Source of the DNA: Dendrophyllia cribrosa
Taxonomy: Eukaryota; Cnidaria; Anthozoa; Scleractinia; Dendrophylliidae
Direction of reading: 5' to 3'
DNA: 64,000 nucleotides
Assembly (NCBI GenBank): GCA_024195265.1
Contig: JAJLRJ010000005.1
Span: forward strand, 23,247,355-23,311,354
Of the stretch, positions 44,628 to 52,915 are shown in pieces (the first letter of the stretch is position 1; every line of letters starts with the position of its first letter). Position numbers and translations under genes: made by a program. The notes under the pieces are model-generated. The model ran no database searches, was not told the DNA's origin, and worked only from the letters and a program-made list of their open reading frames with translations.

Positions 44628-45914
44628 CTAAGCTATAACTAATTCATTTCCAACTTTATCAATCTTAGCTGTTTCCTCATAAAGAACGACTGCATGCACA
44701 TTGAAGGCTGCAGCTGCATTGGCATTCAGCGTATATCGAAATATCAACTGCTTGGGATCTCGTGTTGGTTTTTCAGCTTGGTAAGACAAGTTGAAATAAA
44801 TGAGGCTATAAAGAGATTGAAAGTTAGCCAAATTCAACTGAGTACCAGTGTTGAAGTCATTTTTCCTCATTGCATAAGCCATGACATCATTGCAGATTCT
44901 GACTTTCGATTCCGTGTCGTAATCAGTTTCAGGGTAAAACACTCCATTTCCATACTCCAATCTGCAAGTTGACAGGGATGAGTTTGCATTTGCTGCATTC
45001 AGCTTGAAAGTGTCAAAGAGATATGGGTTATCTTCTGCAGGGTCATCATTGGGTGGAGCTGCTCTTTTCAGCCAGACAAAAATATGTTTTACATTGTCAA
45101 TGCTCGCTGAAATCTGGAAGAATCCTGATGATTGTGTAGGAGGTGATTGATCATATATCTCCCTCAGACATTTCCATTGTGATTCTTTCAGGAATGAACT
45201 GATAAATTTGTCATAAAGAGAATCTTTTGGTGTCAATCTCGGCACCCAAAGCAAAAATCGATTCACCACAACTCTTCCAGGATCCGTGCCATTTGCCATA
45301 TGAATCAATTCATCATCCTGTTGAAGATTAATTTCGAATTGCAGCTGCATTGGGACCAACATCCTATCTTCCAGTTCTTCGAAAAAGGAGAAACGATTCA
45401 GGGGGATAATTGCATTAACATCTTTAGCACCTCCAGTTCCATTGTCTCGAACTGCCTGAGTTTGTATTCTTCTCGCTTCAAATCCTGTGTTATTCGCAGC
45501 TGTTGTTGCATTCACATCCAAATACCAGAAACTGTTTTTTGCGACTGATCTGCTGAAGTCATCTGAGTATTCCAACAGATTTTTAACAAAAGTAACTTTA
45601 TGCAGATTGTCAGGTTCGTAAACAATCTTCCCTGCAGATCGGATGGTCATGTGTTTTATCAGGGAATGTGAACCATTTATCACTGTTATCCTATCAGCAG
45701 CAGCATATCCAGCACCATCTGCTAATTTCTGGAGTTGAAATTGCACTTCAAAATAAGCGTTATGCCAGTCATAAAACGCTGATCTGTCATTAATGGTGAA
45801 TTTATAACCATTTTTCATTTGATGTTGCCCATTTGCTGGGGCTCTGATAACATCATCCAACTGGAATCTTACTAATTCATTTCTTTGGAGATATTCATTC
45901 GATCGAAAAGCCAT
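44628..45914 (-). CDS. MCP: Major capsid protein, double jelly-roll type, 428 aa
   Basis: Starts at ATG 45914 (CAAAATGGC) and is uninterrupted. The sequence is beta-rich with MAFRSNEYLQRNELVRFQLD at the N-terminus, IRSAGKIVYEPDNLHKV and NRFLLWVPRLTPKDSLYDKF in the middle, and NLSYQAEKPTRDPKQLIFRY near the end. The length, composition and position between core and penton genes match the capsid protein of Polintons and adintoviruses, which forms the hexagonal shell. Assignment is by family resemblance and context. Intact, in contrast to the replication genes. Confidence 0.88.
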   Translation of the reverse strand: MAFRSNEYLQRNELVRFQLDDVIRAPANGQHQMKNGYKFTINDRSAFYDWHNAYFEVQFQLQKLADGAGYAAADRITVINGSHSLIKHMTIRSAGKIVYEPDNLHKVTFVKNLLEYSDDFSRSVAKNSFWYLDVNATTAANNTGFEARRIQTQAVRDNGTGGAKDVNAIIPLNRFSFFEELEDRMLVPMQLQFEINLQQDDELIHMANGTDPGRVVVNRFLLWVPRLTPKDSLYDKFISSFLKESQWKCLREIYDQSPPTQSSGFFQISASIDNVKHIFVWLKRAAPPNDDPAEDNPYLFDTFKLNAANANSSLSTCRLEYGNGVFYPETDYDTESKVRICNDVMAYAMRKNDFNTGTQLNLANFQSLYSLIYFNLSYQAEKPTRDPKQLIFRYTLNANAAAAFNVHAVVLYEETAKIDKVGNELVIA

Positions 45915-45928
45915 TTTGATAGATTATT

Positions 45929-46348
45929 TTAAATTCCTTGGCCACTGATCAGTCTATTCAGGATGTCAGTTGCACTTTCTCTCTGTGGTTGTTTCACAGG
46001 GAGCGAAGCCGAGAGCGAAGCAGGGAGTGATTGTGGTTTTCGTCCTCGTTTCGCGGGACTCGCAGATGGTTTTCCAATCTTCATGTTTCCCAGTTTTTTC
46101 ATGATCAAATCACCTGATTTTTCAACTGCCATTTTACCCACTTTTTCCCCAGCGTGAGAAATTCCTGCATCCAAAGCTTTTTTCGCAAATGGTTTCGCAA
46201 CTTTCTTGAGAATTCCTTTCATGGCTGGTCCTGCCATCTTTTTCAGTGGCTTGAAGATGGAATCAAAAATGATGCCTGTTCCTTTGTGCTTATAAACAAA
46301 CTTCCCCAGTTTGGGGTGATAATAACGAGAAAATTCATATGCTTTCAT
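45929..46348 (-). CDS. Basic amphipathic minor virion protein, 139 aa
   Basis: ATG 46348 (TATAAAATG). The start, YHPKLGKFVYKHKG, is followed by a lysine- and alanine-rich amphipathic run (LKKVAKPFAKKALDAG) and a basic C-terminus with KRGRKP. Such features are found in core and membrane-active minor proteins of adenovirus-like particles (pVI, pVII types), but no catalytic motif is present and the exact counterpart is unclear. The segment SLPASLSASLPVK is encoded by repeated GAGCGAAGC-type DNA at 45997-46030. It lies 14 bp from the capsid gene. Confidence 0.65.
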   Translation of the reverse strand: MKAYEFSRYYHPKLGKFVYKHKGTGIIFDSIFKPLKKMAGPAMKGILKKVAKPFAKKALDAGISHAGEKVGKMAVEKSGDLIMKKLGNMKIGKPSASPAKRGRKPQSLPASLSASLPVKQPQRESATDILNRLISGQGI

Positions 46349-46349
46349 T

Positions 46350-47111
46350 TTATAGTCTTTTTTTTAATATCAACGAGAATGCTGTGTCTGCTCCATTCAA
46401 GTTGACAATTCTTCTTTTCCCGTCTGTGATATAGATCCGAATTGAGCTGATCGTGTTTTTATTCACAGGGCAGAATGCTATTTTTATGGGTTCACGCTCA
46501 AAACTGTATGATGCCTGCAGAACAGATGTGGAAAAGGAATAGATGATGTCAGTCTCTTCCCCATCCACAAATGAATCATTTGTTAAATCACAATGAATGT
46601 TCAACATATCAGTATCTTGACTGAGGTTTGGAACTTTAGGGCCAAGATTAACTTTCTCTTTCAGAATCTTTTTATCAAACCCTACAAGCTCCCCGAAATT
46701 CGATTGGGTGAAATCCAGTTGATAATTTTCAGCCAGTGTTATTGTCACTCTGAAAGTTTCATTGCTGAAAGCCAGATTGATTGGAAAAACATCTTTTTTT
46801 CCAGATTCTTTCACCACTGTTGTTTTTTGAATGAAATCATTCATCCCAGAATACCCCCAAACTCCAGCAGGAAACGCAATATCGGAAAATGTTTTCCCAC
46901 CATCAGAGGAAGACCTGATGAGTTGATTTTCATATTGAGGATTGATGTTATACCACGTAAAACTCATATTGATGATTCGTTTCAACCCAACAACATATTG
47001 TTCATTTGGATCAAGAATAATTGGACGATTAAATTTTGTTATGAAATCTGCAGGTTTGTTTTGTTTGTTCTTCTTAACAGCGTAAGATGACAGGACGATT
47101 TCTCTTTCCAT
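46350..47111 (-). CDS. Penton-like minor capsid protein, 253 aa
   Basis: The start is chosen at ATG 47111 (CATAAAATGG), which lies just after the stop of the preceding gene; an in-frame ATG at 47147 would overlap that gene by 35 bp. The protein is beta-rich without signal peptide (FNRPIILDPNEQYVVGLKRI, then YENQLIRSS and FPAGVWGYSGMNDFIQ), as in single jelly-roll penton proteins of Polintons, which fill the vertices. Next to MCP and uninterrupted. Confidence 0.78.
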   Translation of the reverse strand: MEREIVLSSYAVKKNKQNKPADFITKFNRPIILDPNEQYVVGLKRIINMSFTWYNINPQYENQLIRSSSDGGKTFSDIAFPAGVWGYSGMNDFIQKTTVVKESGKKDVFPINLAFSNETFRVTITLAENYQLDFTQSNFGELVGFDKKILKEKVNLGPKVPNLSQDTDMLNIHCDLTNDSFVDGEETDIIYSFSTSVLQASYSFEREPIKIAFCPVNKNTISSIRIYITDGKRRIVNLNGADTAFSLILKKRL

Positions 47112-47112
47112 T

Positions 47113-48132
47113 TTATGGTTTGAAATAGTTTTTGAACAGCTTTTCATGCTGGGATTTGTTGATAACTGACTCTTTCAGGAGAAGATCAAGAATGCCCACT
47201 CCAGTGTTTCTGATTGCCAGATTTGTGTTTCCAGCAAGAATGGAGCCAATGATTACCTCAAGTTTCTTGAGAAGTTCTTTGGGATTGGAGAACAAGCGGA
47301 TGGCTCCACCTTTTTTTCTTCTTTTCAACCCAGAACCCTGAAATGTTTTTGTTTTCTTTGTGTAATGTTTTATGTAATCATTCAGAACTTTGAAGGAAAA
47401 GTCTATTTTACTATGTTCCCTTCTCATTGTCTGTTCAGCTATTTCTTTGTTTTTGAATTTTTTCGTCCAAGCAGCTTTATATCCTTTCAGCTGGTTTCTT
47501 CTATGTTTTGCATCAGCAAGAATGTTTTGCTCAAGATAATTTTGTTTCTGTTTTGCTGTGATATCTGGGTCTGCAAGCATCCAATCCACTGTGTTATAAG
47601 TATCAATCTCCAATTCAGCCAAATATTTATCTGCAACCTCTTTGCGTTCTTTCTTTTCCTTTGTTTTTTTGTCTGCTTCCTTTTTCTTTTCTTGTTCTTC
47701 ATCCTCAGGCTCCAGAGAGTAATCAGGAATTTCATCTTCATATGGAGGTGGATCACCTCCAAACTCTTCCCTCAATTCTCCCAAAAAAGTTTGTGGGACT
47801 TGTTTTTCAGCTTGCGGCGCAACAACCTCATCATCCAACAAACTGCCAACATCCATCTCTTCAAATGGATCGACTTCTGGATAATAATCTATGCCTGGAT
47901 CGACTTTTGAGGTTGTTGGCTTTCTCCTCCGAATTGGCAAGGATGGTTGTCTCAAATTCAACGCAACAACCTCATCTAGTTTTGCTGTTATGGGTTTGAA
48001 CATTTTTGCCAGTCCAGTTTGGCTTGTTTCTTCACCCAACTTTTTCTGGGTGATTGCATTGTGAACAAAGTTGATTTTTTTGCCCAAAGCAGATTTGCTT
48101 TTGGCCATTTCATTCCATTTCAATAAACTCAT
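47113..48132 (-). CDS. Charged virion-associated protein with a PPPY late-domain motif, 339 aa
   Basis: The start is ATG 48132 (CTTAAAATGAG); upstream codons are mostly hydrophobic and an ATG at 48189 is less likely. Residues about 135-155 contain GGDPPPYEDEIPDY, a PPxY motif of the type that recruits Nedd4-family ligases through WW domains. Then comes a Lys/Glu-rich coiled coil (EEQEKKKEADKKTKEKKERK), a helical stretch and a C-terminal hydrophobic segment (IIGSILAGNTNLAI). No enzyme motif. The position, opposite the ATPase, and the motif suggest a structural or egress/transport role; this is inference. Confidence 0.7.
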   Translation of the reverse strand: MSLLKWNEMAKSKSALGKKINFVHNAITQKKLGEETSQTGLAKMFKPITAKLDEVVALNLRQPSLPIRRRKPTTSKVDPGIDYYPEVDPFEEMDVGSLLDDEVVAPQAEKQVPQTFLGELREEFGGDPPPYEDEIPDYSLEPEDEEQEKKKEADKKTKEKKERKEVADKYLAELEIDTYNTVDWMLADPDITAKQKQNYLEQNILADAKHRRNQLKGYKAAWTKKFKNKEIAEQTMRREHSKIDFSFKVLNDYIKHYTKKTKTFQGSGLKRRKKGGAIRLFSNPKELLKKLEVIIGSILAGNTNLAIRNTGVGILDLLLKESVINKSQHEKLFKNYFKP

Positions 48133-48214
48133 TTTAAGTCCACAAACATGAATTTGGATGAAGAACATGATGTTGAACAAGATGTTCATCTGAATTTGTC
48201 TTCTGGGAAATAAA
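48133..48214. promoter_or_regulatory. Divergent intergenic region of the Polinton
   Basis: 82 bp between the PPxY gene (minus) and the ATPase (plus). Both starts are TAAAATG, so it should hold both promoters. It is the switch point between the leftward and rightward late gene blocks. Confidence 0.6.
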
Positions 48215-48847
48215 ATGAAGATTCCAAATTATGATTGCCATGACCCAATCACAAACTTTCGACAGTTGCAGCCTTTTATGCCGGATCGAACTTTCAGAAT
48301 GTTGATCTGTGGTCCTTCAGGATCTGGAAAAACAAACGTTCTCCTGGATATGATTTTGAGATTGCTTTTCTACGATATGATCTTCCTCTATGCGAAAAAT
48401 CTGGACCAAGCCAAATATCAACATTTGCTGAAAACATTTCACCCAATCAGCAAAGAAGCTGGGTATGACATCATTGAAGCATCCCAGGATGAAATCATCC
48501 CAGTTTCGACATTACAAGGAGAGAATCAAAAACTGGTTGTTTTTGACGATTTTGTTTGCGAGAAAAACCAAAAGCCATTGGTTGACTATTTCATCCAAGG
48601 CCGGCATAAGAATTGTTCTGTGATTTATCTTTCACAAAGTTATTTCCAAACACCAAAAGATATCCGCTTGAATTGTTCTCATCTTTGCATTTTTGAATTT
48701 CCAAGCAACAAAGAAATTACTGCGATCTGCAGGGAAAACAACATCAAGAAAGAAGATTATTTGAAAGCCACGCGTGATCCGTTTTCTTTCCTCTATGTGG
48801 ATAAGCCGAGGAAATTCATGGCTAAAAACTTTAATGAAAGACTTTAA
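48215..48847 (+). CDS. DNA packaging ATPase (A32/FtsK-HerA type), 210 aa
   Basis: Starts at ATG 48215 (TAAAATG). Walker A GPSGSGKT at residues 33-40; Walker B LVVFDDF at 107-113; a sensor-type IYLSQSYFQ near 145. The length is usual for the A32-like ATPases that pump DNA into capsids of Polintons and NCLDVs. Intact. Its TAA is followed by two bases and then the fiber ATG. Confidence 0.93.
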   Translation: MKIPNYDCHDPITNFRQLQPFMPDRTFRMLICGPSGSGKTNVLLDMILRLLFYDMIFLYAKNLDQAKYQHLLKTFHPISKEAGYDIIEASQDEIIPVSTLQGENQKLVVFDDFVCEKNQKPLVDYFIQGRHKNCSVIYLSQSYFQTPKDIRLNCSHLCIFEFPSNKEITAICRENNIKKEDYLKATRDPFSFLYVDKPRKFMAKNFNERL

Positions 48848-48848
48848 A

Positions 48849-50708
48849 ATGAGCTACTCAAATGGATTACTTTCTGAAACAACAAGCACCTCACATGGAG
48901 GACGAGATGGAAGAGATGGATTGCCAGGAGTTGGTTTTAAACTGACATCCACAGGAGATTATGACATGTCAAACAGAAAACTAGTTAATGTCGCTGAAGG
49001 AACAGGAAATGGTGATGCAGTTACAAAACATCAAGTTGACTCGTTGAAAAGCAGTGTGGAAACCAAACTAATTCAACTGAGAGCAGATTCTTTGCAGGTT
49101 GATGGTTCTTCCCATATGACTGGAGATCTGGACCTCAGGGGAAAGAAACTGATTCTTCCCGGTGAAATTGACATGGATCGAAAGTTGATCACAAATCTGG
49201 ATACTGATGAATCAAATGATCTTTCTGCGGTGAACATGGTAACGCTGAAAAAATATCACCCAAATGCTCCAGCACCAACGCATGAAGTGACGAAAGATAT
49301 TGACTTGAAACATCGTTATAACGTGATAAACTCAAAGCAACAAACTTTTGATTATCTTACCGTGCACTATAACAATCTGTTGTCTTATAATGACGGAAAT
49401 AATATCTTTCTCAGTCGGAAAGAAACATTCCCAATGGAAACAAGTTTGGATATGGGAAACCAATTTGTTTATAACGTGAAAGATCCTGTTAACATTGACC
49501 AAGCAGTCAATAAAAAATATGTCGATCAACATGTCACACAACTTACCACATCAATTAGGTTTGTGGCCTCAGATACTCTTTCTCTTTCCGGAGGAACAAT
49601 GACTGGGGAATTGGATATGGGAGGAGAAAAACTTGTTGGTCTTCCCGATCCAAAAACACCCAATGAAGCAACATCAAAACAATATGTCGATACACAGTTA
49701 AATAACAAGACAGTAGCTCTGGCAGAGGAACTGATCAAAACAGAAGCTGACCTTAAAAAATATGTCAATGAATCGCATATATCTTCAACCTCCCACTTGA
49801 AGGATGAATTCCGGTATTTGATGGAGGATGTGGGTGAATCCAGAGCTGAACATAATATAACAGTGACTGGTTTGTCTGATTTTACAAGTTCACCCCATCA
49901 GATCAATAAAAAAGCGTATGATTTGAAAATAACAAAAGATGTTTTTAATGAATACTCTGGGCGACTTGGTTTCCATATGTTGAAGCTTCCAGAAGGAGAA
50001 TATACGATTTGCATTGAATTCTTCCCCGCTTCCATGACGGGTGTGAGCGTTGACGTGGTTTCGACCAGCCTGAATATCAATCAACAATCAACAAAAAAAT
50101 TATCGAATTATTCAAGATCAATCATTCACATGCATAAATGGCAGATTTCTCCACCGGAGTTCATTTATCTGGATTTGAAATGGCAAGGAACGCCGTCGTC
50201 AACTTCTCAAGGTCCAGCAAATCTGATTATTTATGGCGTCAAAGGTTCTCAATCAGATGTGCCAAGTTCTGTTTATGATGCTCCTTTCGTTTTTGAGAGT
50301 GGGAAGATGGTCATGGAAACTGATTTGGATTTGAATGACCATAAAATTCTCAATTCAAATCTTGGCAATAACTTTATGCTGATTGGAAGATATAGAAGAT
50401 CATCAGGAGATGGCATAAATGTACTTTTCGATAATTTTTTCACTGATATAGTCATCCCCATCCGATGCAAATTAATTAAGGTGTTTGCTCAAATTATATC
50501 AAAAACAGTTTCTTTTCCACAACTAACTTTATATCTCCCAGATAAAAAATCACAAAGTAGAACTCGTTTTAGCAGTGATAATAGAATTCAAACATTCACG
50601 TTTTCAACTGTTGTTTACAAAGCAGGAGAGTTATTTTCAGCAAGAATAGATGATCGAACAACGAATATCGGGGCTGCCCAAATCACATTTCTTTTTGAAA
50701 AAGCCTAA
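48849..50708 (+). CDS. Trimeric fiber-like protein, 619 aa, resembling phage tail fibers
   Basis: The start is ATG 48849 (TTTAAAATG) rather than an upstream in-frame ATG at 48774 that would overlap the ATPase by 74 bp. A short collagen-like stretch (GRDGRDGLPGVG) is followed by repeats typical of tail-fiber shafts: MTGDLDLRGKKL, GTMTGELDMGGEKLVGLPDP, and KYVDQHV/QYVDTQL, each with a spacing of about 40 residues. The C-terminal 130 residues are beta-rich (FFTDIVIPIRCKLIKVFAQI) and may be a head. A role in host attachment is likely, in the place where adenoviruses have fiber. Confidence 0.75.
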   Translation: MSYSNGLLSETTSTSHGGRDGRDGLPGVGFKLTSTGDYDMSNRKLVNVAEGTGNGDAVTKHQVDSLKSSVETKLIQLRADSLQVDGSSHMTGDLDLRGKKLILPGEIDMDRKLITNLDTDESNDLSAVNMVTLKKYHPNAPAPTHEVTKDIDLKHRYNVINSKQQTFDYLTVHYNNLLSYNDGNNIFLSRKETFPMETSLDMGNQFVYNVKDPVNIDQAVNKKYVDQHVTQLTTSIRFVASDTLSLSGGTMTGELDMGGEKLVGLPDPKTPNEATSKQYVDTQLNNKTVALAEELIKTEADLKKYVNESHISSTSHLKDEFRYLMEDVGESRAEHNITVTGLSDFTSSPHQINKKAYDLKITKDVFNEYSGRLGFHMLKLPEGEYTICIEFFPASMTGVSVDVVSTSLNINQQSTKKLSNYSRSIIHMHKWQISPPEFIYLDLKWQGTPSSTSQGPANLIIYGVKGSQSDVPSSVYDAPFVFESGKMVMETDLDLNDHKILNSNLGNNFMLIGRYRRSSGDGINVLFDNFFTDIVIPIRCKLIKVFAQIISKTVSFPQLTLYLPDKKSQSRTRFSSDNRIQTFTFSTVVYKAGELFSARIDDRTTNIGAAQITFLFEKA

Positions 50709-50711
50709 AAA

Positions 50712-51191
50712 ATGAAAGAAGACATTTTTAGTTTCAACCACATCTCCCCTGACATAACAGAAGAAAAACTGGAAGAGATCAAGCAATTCTTCCGATTCTA
50801 TCACAAAAGATTTTGGTGTTTGAAAAGAGCTCACAAACATTTCAAGCGAATGAATTTGTTTGTGAATTTGACGTCGTCCGCTCTTGTTGCGATTGGCGCA
50901 ATTGCTGGAGGAGTGACAATGAATCCTGTGATTTTGGGAGTGATTTCAGGTGCAGGACTGATCATTAAAACAGGGAATGAAATGAAGCAATATGACAACA
51001 AAATTGAAATGACAAAGTTCGCGTTCACAACTTACGAGAAAACATTAACTGATTTGCGTTTTGCTTTGAGGAGTGGAAAATTTGATCGAAATGAATTTCT
51101 TCCAGCAATGATAGCAGTTGATGGGATTGTGATTGATTTGGGATTAGATTTGGAAAAGTTTGAGAGAAAATATGAAAAACGATTTGTGTGA
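50712..51191 (+). CDS. Small protein with two hydrophobic segments, 159 aa
   Basis: ATG 50712 (TAAAAAATG), three bases after the fiber stop. A basic helix at residues 25-47 is followed by hydrophobic glycine-rich segments at about 49-66 and 70-87 (IGAIAGGVTM between), then a charged helical tail. It may insert in membranes as a hairpin. No family recognised; its place after the fiber suggests a late, entry- or egress-related gene. Confidence 0.65.
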   Translation: MKEDIFSFNHISPDITEEKLEEIKQFFRFYHKRFWCLKRAHKHFKRMNLFVNLTSSALVAIGAIAGGVTMNPVILGVISGAGLIIKTGNEMKQYDNKIEMTKFAFTTYEKTLTDLRFALRSGKFDRNEFLPAMIAVDGIVIDLGLDLEKFERKYEKRFV

Positions 51192-51216
51192 TTTTTCATT
51201 TCTGGGAAATGAAAAC

Positions 51217-52182
51217 TCAGTTCTTGATGAATGTAGTTCGTGTCCACAATTCAGGCGCTGAAGTGCATGATTTTTGCGGATGAAAAGTCCATTGCCCTCT
51301 TGAGAGATTCTCCTTATACTCTTCCAAATCAGAATAAGATTTATAACCATGTTTGTCAAACCATTTTTGAACATCCCAATAATCTTTCGCGCGAAACCAC
51401 ACACCTGAACGCATATTACAAATCACGATTTGATCATTTTTTCCTGCTGGTGCGTCTGCATATTCATGAGCTGAAGTGAACCCTTTGAAGTTTTCTAGCA
51501 CTTTATCCCAAATAGAATCAGAAAAAACATAATTCTCATCCAGTGGTTGGGGAACGGGTTTGGGAGGAAGAGATGGTGGTGTTGGTTTCTCAACTTTTTC
51601 CACCTTGAATTTTTCTCCATCACTTCTTCGTGTGAAACTGTTTCTTCCACTTTTCAACGCATTGCGAATGGTTCCTGAATCAATTCCTAGTTCCTTTGTA
51701 GCTGCAGAAACACTGGGGAAAATGGTTGTTGTTGAAGATGATGAAATGCGAATGGGAATGGATTGAATCTTCTTTGGAGTTGGCGTTTCATCTTCCACCC
51801 AAGGATCTGTCAGCGGTCCTTTTTCAAAGGTTCTTGACAGGAATAATTTCTTCCCATCTTTCTTAACAAAACGTTTTTCAACATAACGATTGAACGCGGC
51901 ATAGATTGCTTGGCGAGTTACTCCAATCCACTGAGCCATCTCAGCCATTGTTTCAAAAGTTTGCAAAGGTGGTTCTTCGGGAGAATTATGAACTGCCAAT
52001 TGATCTTGAGTTTGATTTGCAACTTTGGCTTCTCGACCTTGGAAAAAGAAAACATTCCTCCCTTCATTGATTGCTTTGTTGAGAGCCTTTGGAGTGAACT
52101 TCATAAATCTTGCAAGAGCTGCCTGTGAAGCAAATCTTGGACTGAGACGTTGTTTTGAAAACGCATCTATCAAAACCCACAT
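51217..52182 (-). CDS. DNA-binding regulator with three NUMOD-like helix-turn-helix repeats, 321 aa
   Basis: The start is ATG 52182 (GAAAATG), giving MWVLIDAFSKQ. Three similar blocks follow, each a helix-turn-helix and a short basic beta turn: FASQAALARFMKFTPKALNK (about 17-50), FETMAEMAQWIGVTRQAIYA (about 79-120) and FPSVSAATKELGIDSGTIRN (about 155-200). The last closely recalls NUMOD1 modules of homing nucleases. The C-terminal 110 residues hold another domain (WDVQKWFDKHGYKSYSD). No nuclease motif is seen, so I infer a regulator. The gene at 53881 is a shorter relative. Confidence 0.68.
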   Translation of the reverse strand: MWVLIDAFSKQRLSPRFASQAALARFMKFTPKALNKAINEGRNVFFFQGREAKVANQTQDQLAVHNSPEEPPLQTFETMAEMAQWIGVTRQAIYAAFNRYVEKRFVKKDGKKLFLSRTFEKGPLTDPWVEDETPTPKKIQSIPIRISSSSTTTIFPSVSAATKELGIDSGTIRNALKSGRNSFTRRSDGEKFKVEKVEKPTPPSLPPKPVPQPLDENYVFSDSIWDKVLENFKGFTSAHEYADAPAGKNDQIVICNMRSGVWFRAKDYWDVQKWFDKHGYKSYSDLEEYKENLSRGQWTFHPQKSCTSAPELWTRTTFIKN

Positions 52183-52274
52183 TTTCTTAGTTGTCAAAAA
52201 AGAAAAAGAAAACCACAAAAATGTTCTCAAAGTTTTCTGGAGAAGATTTTGTGAAATGATTTTCTGGAGAAGAT

Positions 52275-52372
52275 TTCTGTTAGATTTTTAGCAGAAACAT
52301 TTTTCATTTTCTGCTAAAATTTTTAGCAGGAACAACTTTATTTTCTTTTTCTGCTAAAATTTTTAGCAGAAA
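52275..52372. repeat. 98-bp direct repeat, copy 1
   Basis: Identical to 52494-52591; base by base comparison by eye shows no difference. Confidence 0.95.
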
Positions 52373-52493
52373 CAATTTCATTTTGATTTCATTTTTTCTC
52401 CGGAAAAAATCTGTTTTTGAATTTTGATTTTGAAATTTTTTATTTTTTTATTTTCTTTACCCTGGGTGAACTTTCTAATGAAATAAAGAAATA

Positions 52494-52591
52494 TTCTGTT
52501 AGATTTTTAGCAGAAACATTTTTCATTTTCTGCTAAAATTTTTAGCAGGAACAACTTTATTTTCTTTTTCTGCTAAAATTTTTAGCAGAAA
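52494..52591. repeat. 98-bp direct repeat, copy 2
   Basis: Identical to 52275-52372. Contains two palindromes TTCTGCTAAAATTTTTAGCAG. Confidence 0.95.
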
Positions 52592-52705
52592 TTCTAGATT
52601 TAATATCCAAGATATTAAATCATTTCAAATAAGTTTGGAACACCACCATATCCTCACATGCAGCCCTGTATTTTTTGATTGTGATAAGATTCTCACATGT
52701 TTTTT

Positions 52706-52915
52706 TTATTTCTTCCAAATAAGATTCCGCAGGAGATCTTTTGAGAAGTGAGTTGAGAAGATCTGTAATTGTCTTCCGATCTCTTTCACTTTTTCATATT
52801 TTTCAGCAAGTTTATCTTCTTCTCCACGACCTCGAAAATCATCCAATGCCCAGTTGAGATTTAATGTTGTCAAAAGGTAAAGTTCATCACTATTAAATCG
52901 GTCTCTAATATTCAT
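52706..52915 (-). CDS. Small helical protein, 69 aa
   Basis: The ATG (52915) overlaps the stop of the preceding gene as ATGA in TTTAAAATGA. Charged and helix-rich (EEDKLAEKYEKVKEIGRQLQ). No motif recognised. The tight overlap suggests co-expression with the SSB-like protein. Confidence 0.55.
   Translation of the reverse strand: MNIRDRFNSDELYLLTTLNLNWALDDFRGRGEEDKLAEKYEKVKEIGRQLQIFSTHFSKDLLRNLIWKK

Larger units (their letters stand above)
52183..52705. promoter_or_regulatory. AT-rich hub with two perfect 98-bp direct repeats
   Basis: Between two minus-strand genes. The copies at 52275-52372 and 52494-52591 are identical. Each holds two hairpins built on CTGCTAAAATTTTTAGCAG. Such iterated palindromes may be an origin or an operator for the neighbouring helix-turn-helix proteins. 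TTCTCCGGAAAAAAT sequence at 52391 resembles the terminal repeat. Confidence 0.75.

Noticed and set aside
47362..47999. Plus-strand frames across the PPxY and penton genes
   Set aside because: Hydrophobic shadows of Lys/Glu-rich codons on the other strand.
48774..48848. Upstream start for the fiber
   Set aside because: It would overlap the ATPase by 74 bp; the ATG at 48849 has the element's TTTAAAATG context.
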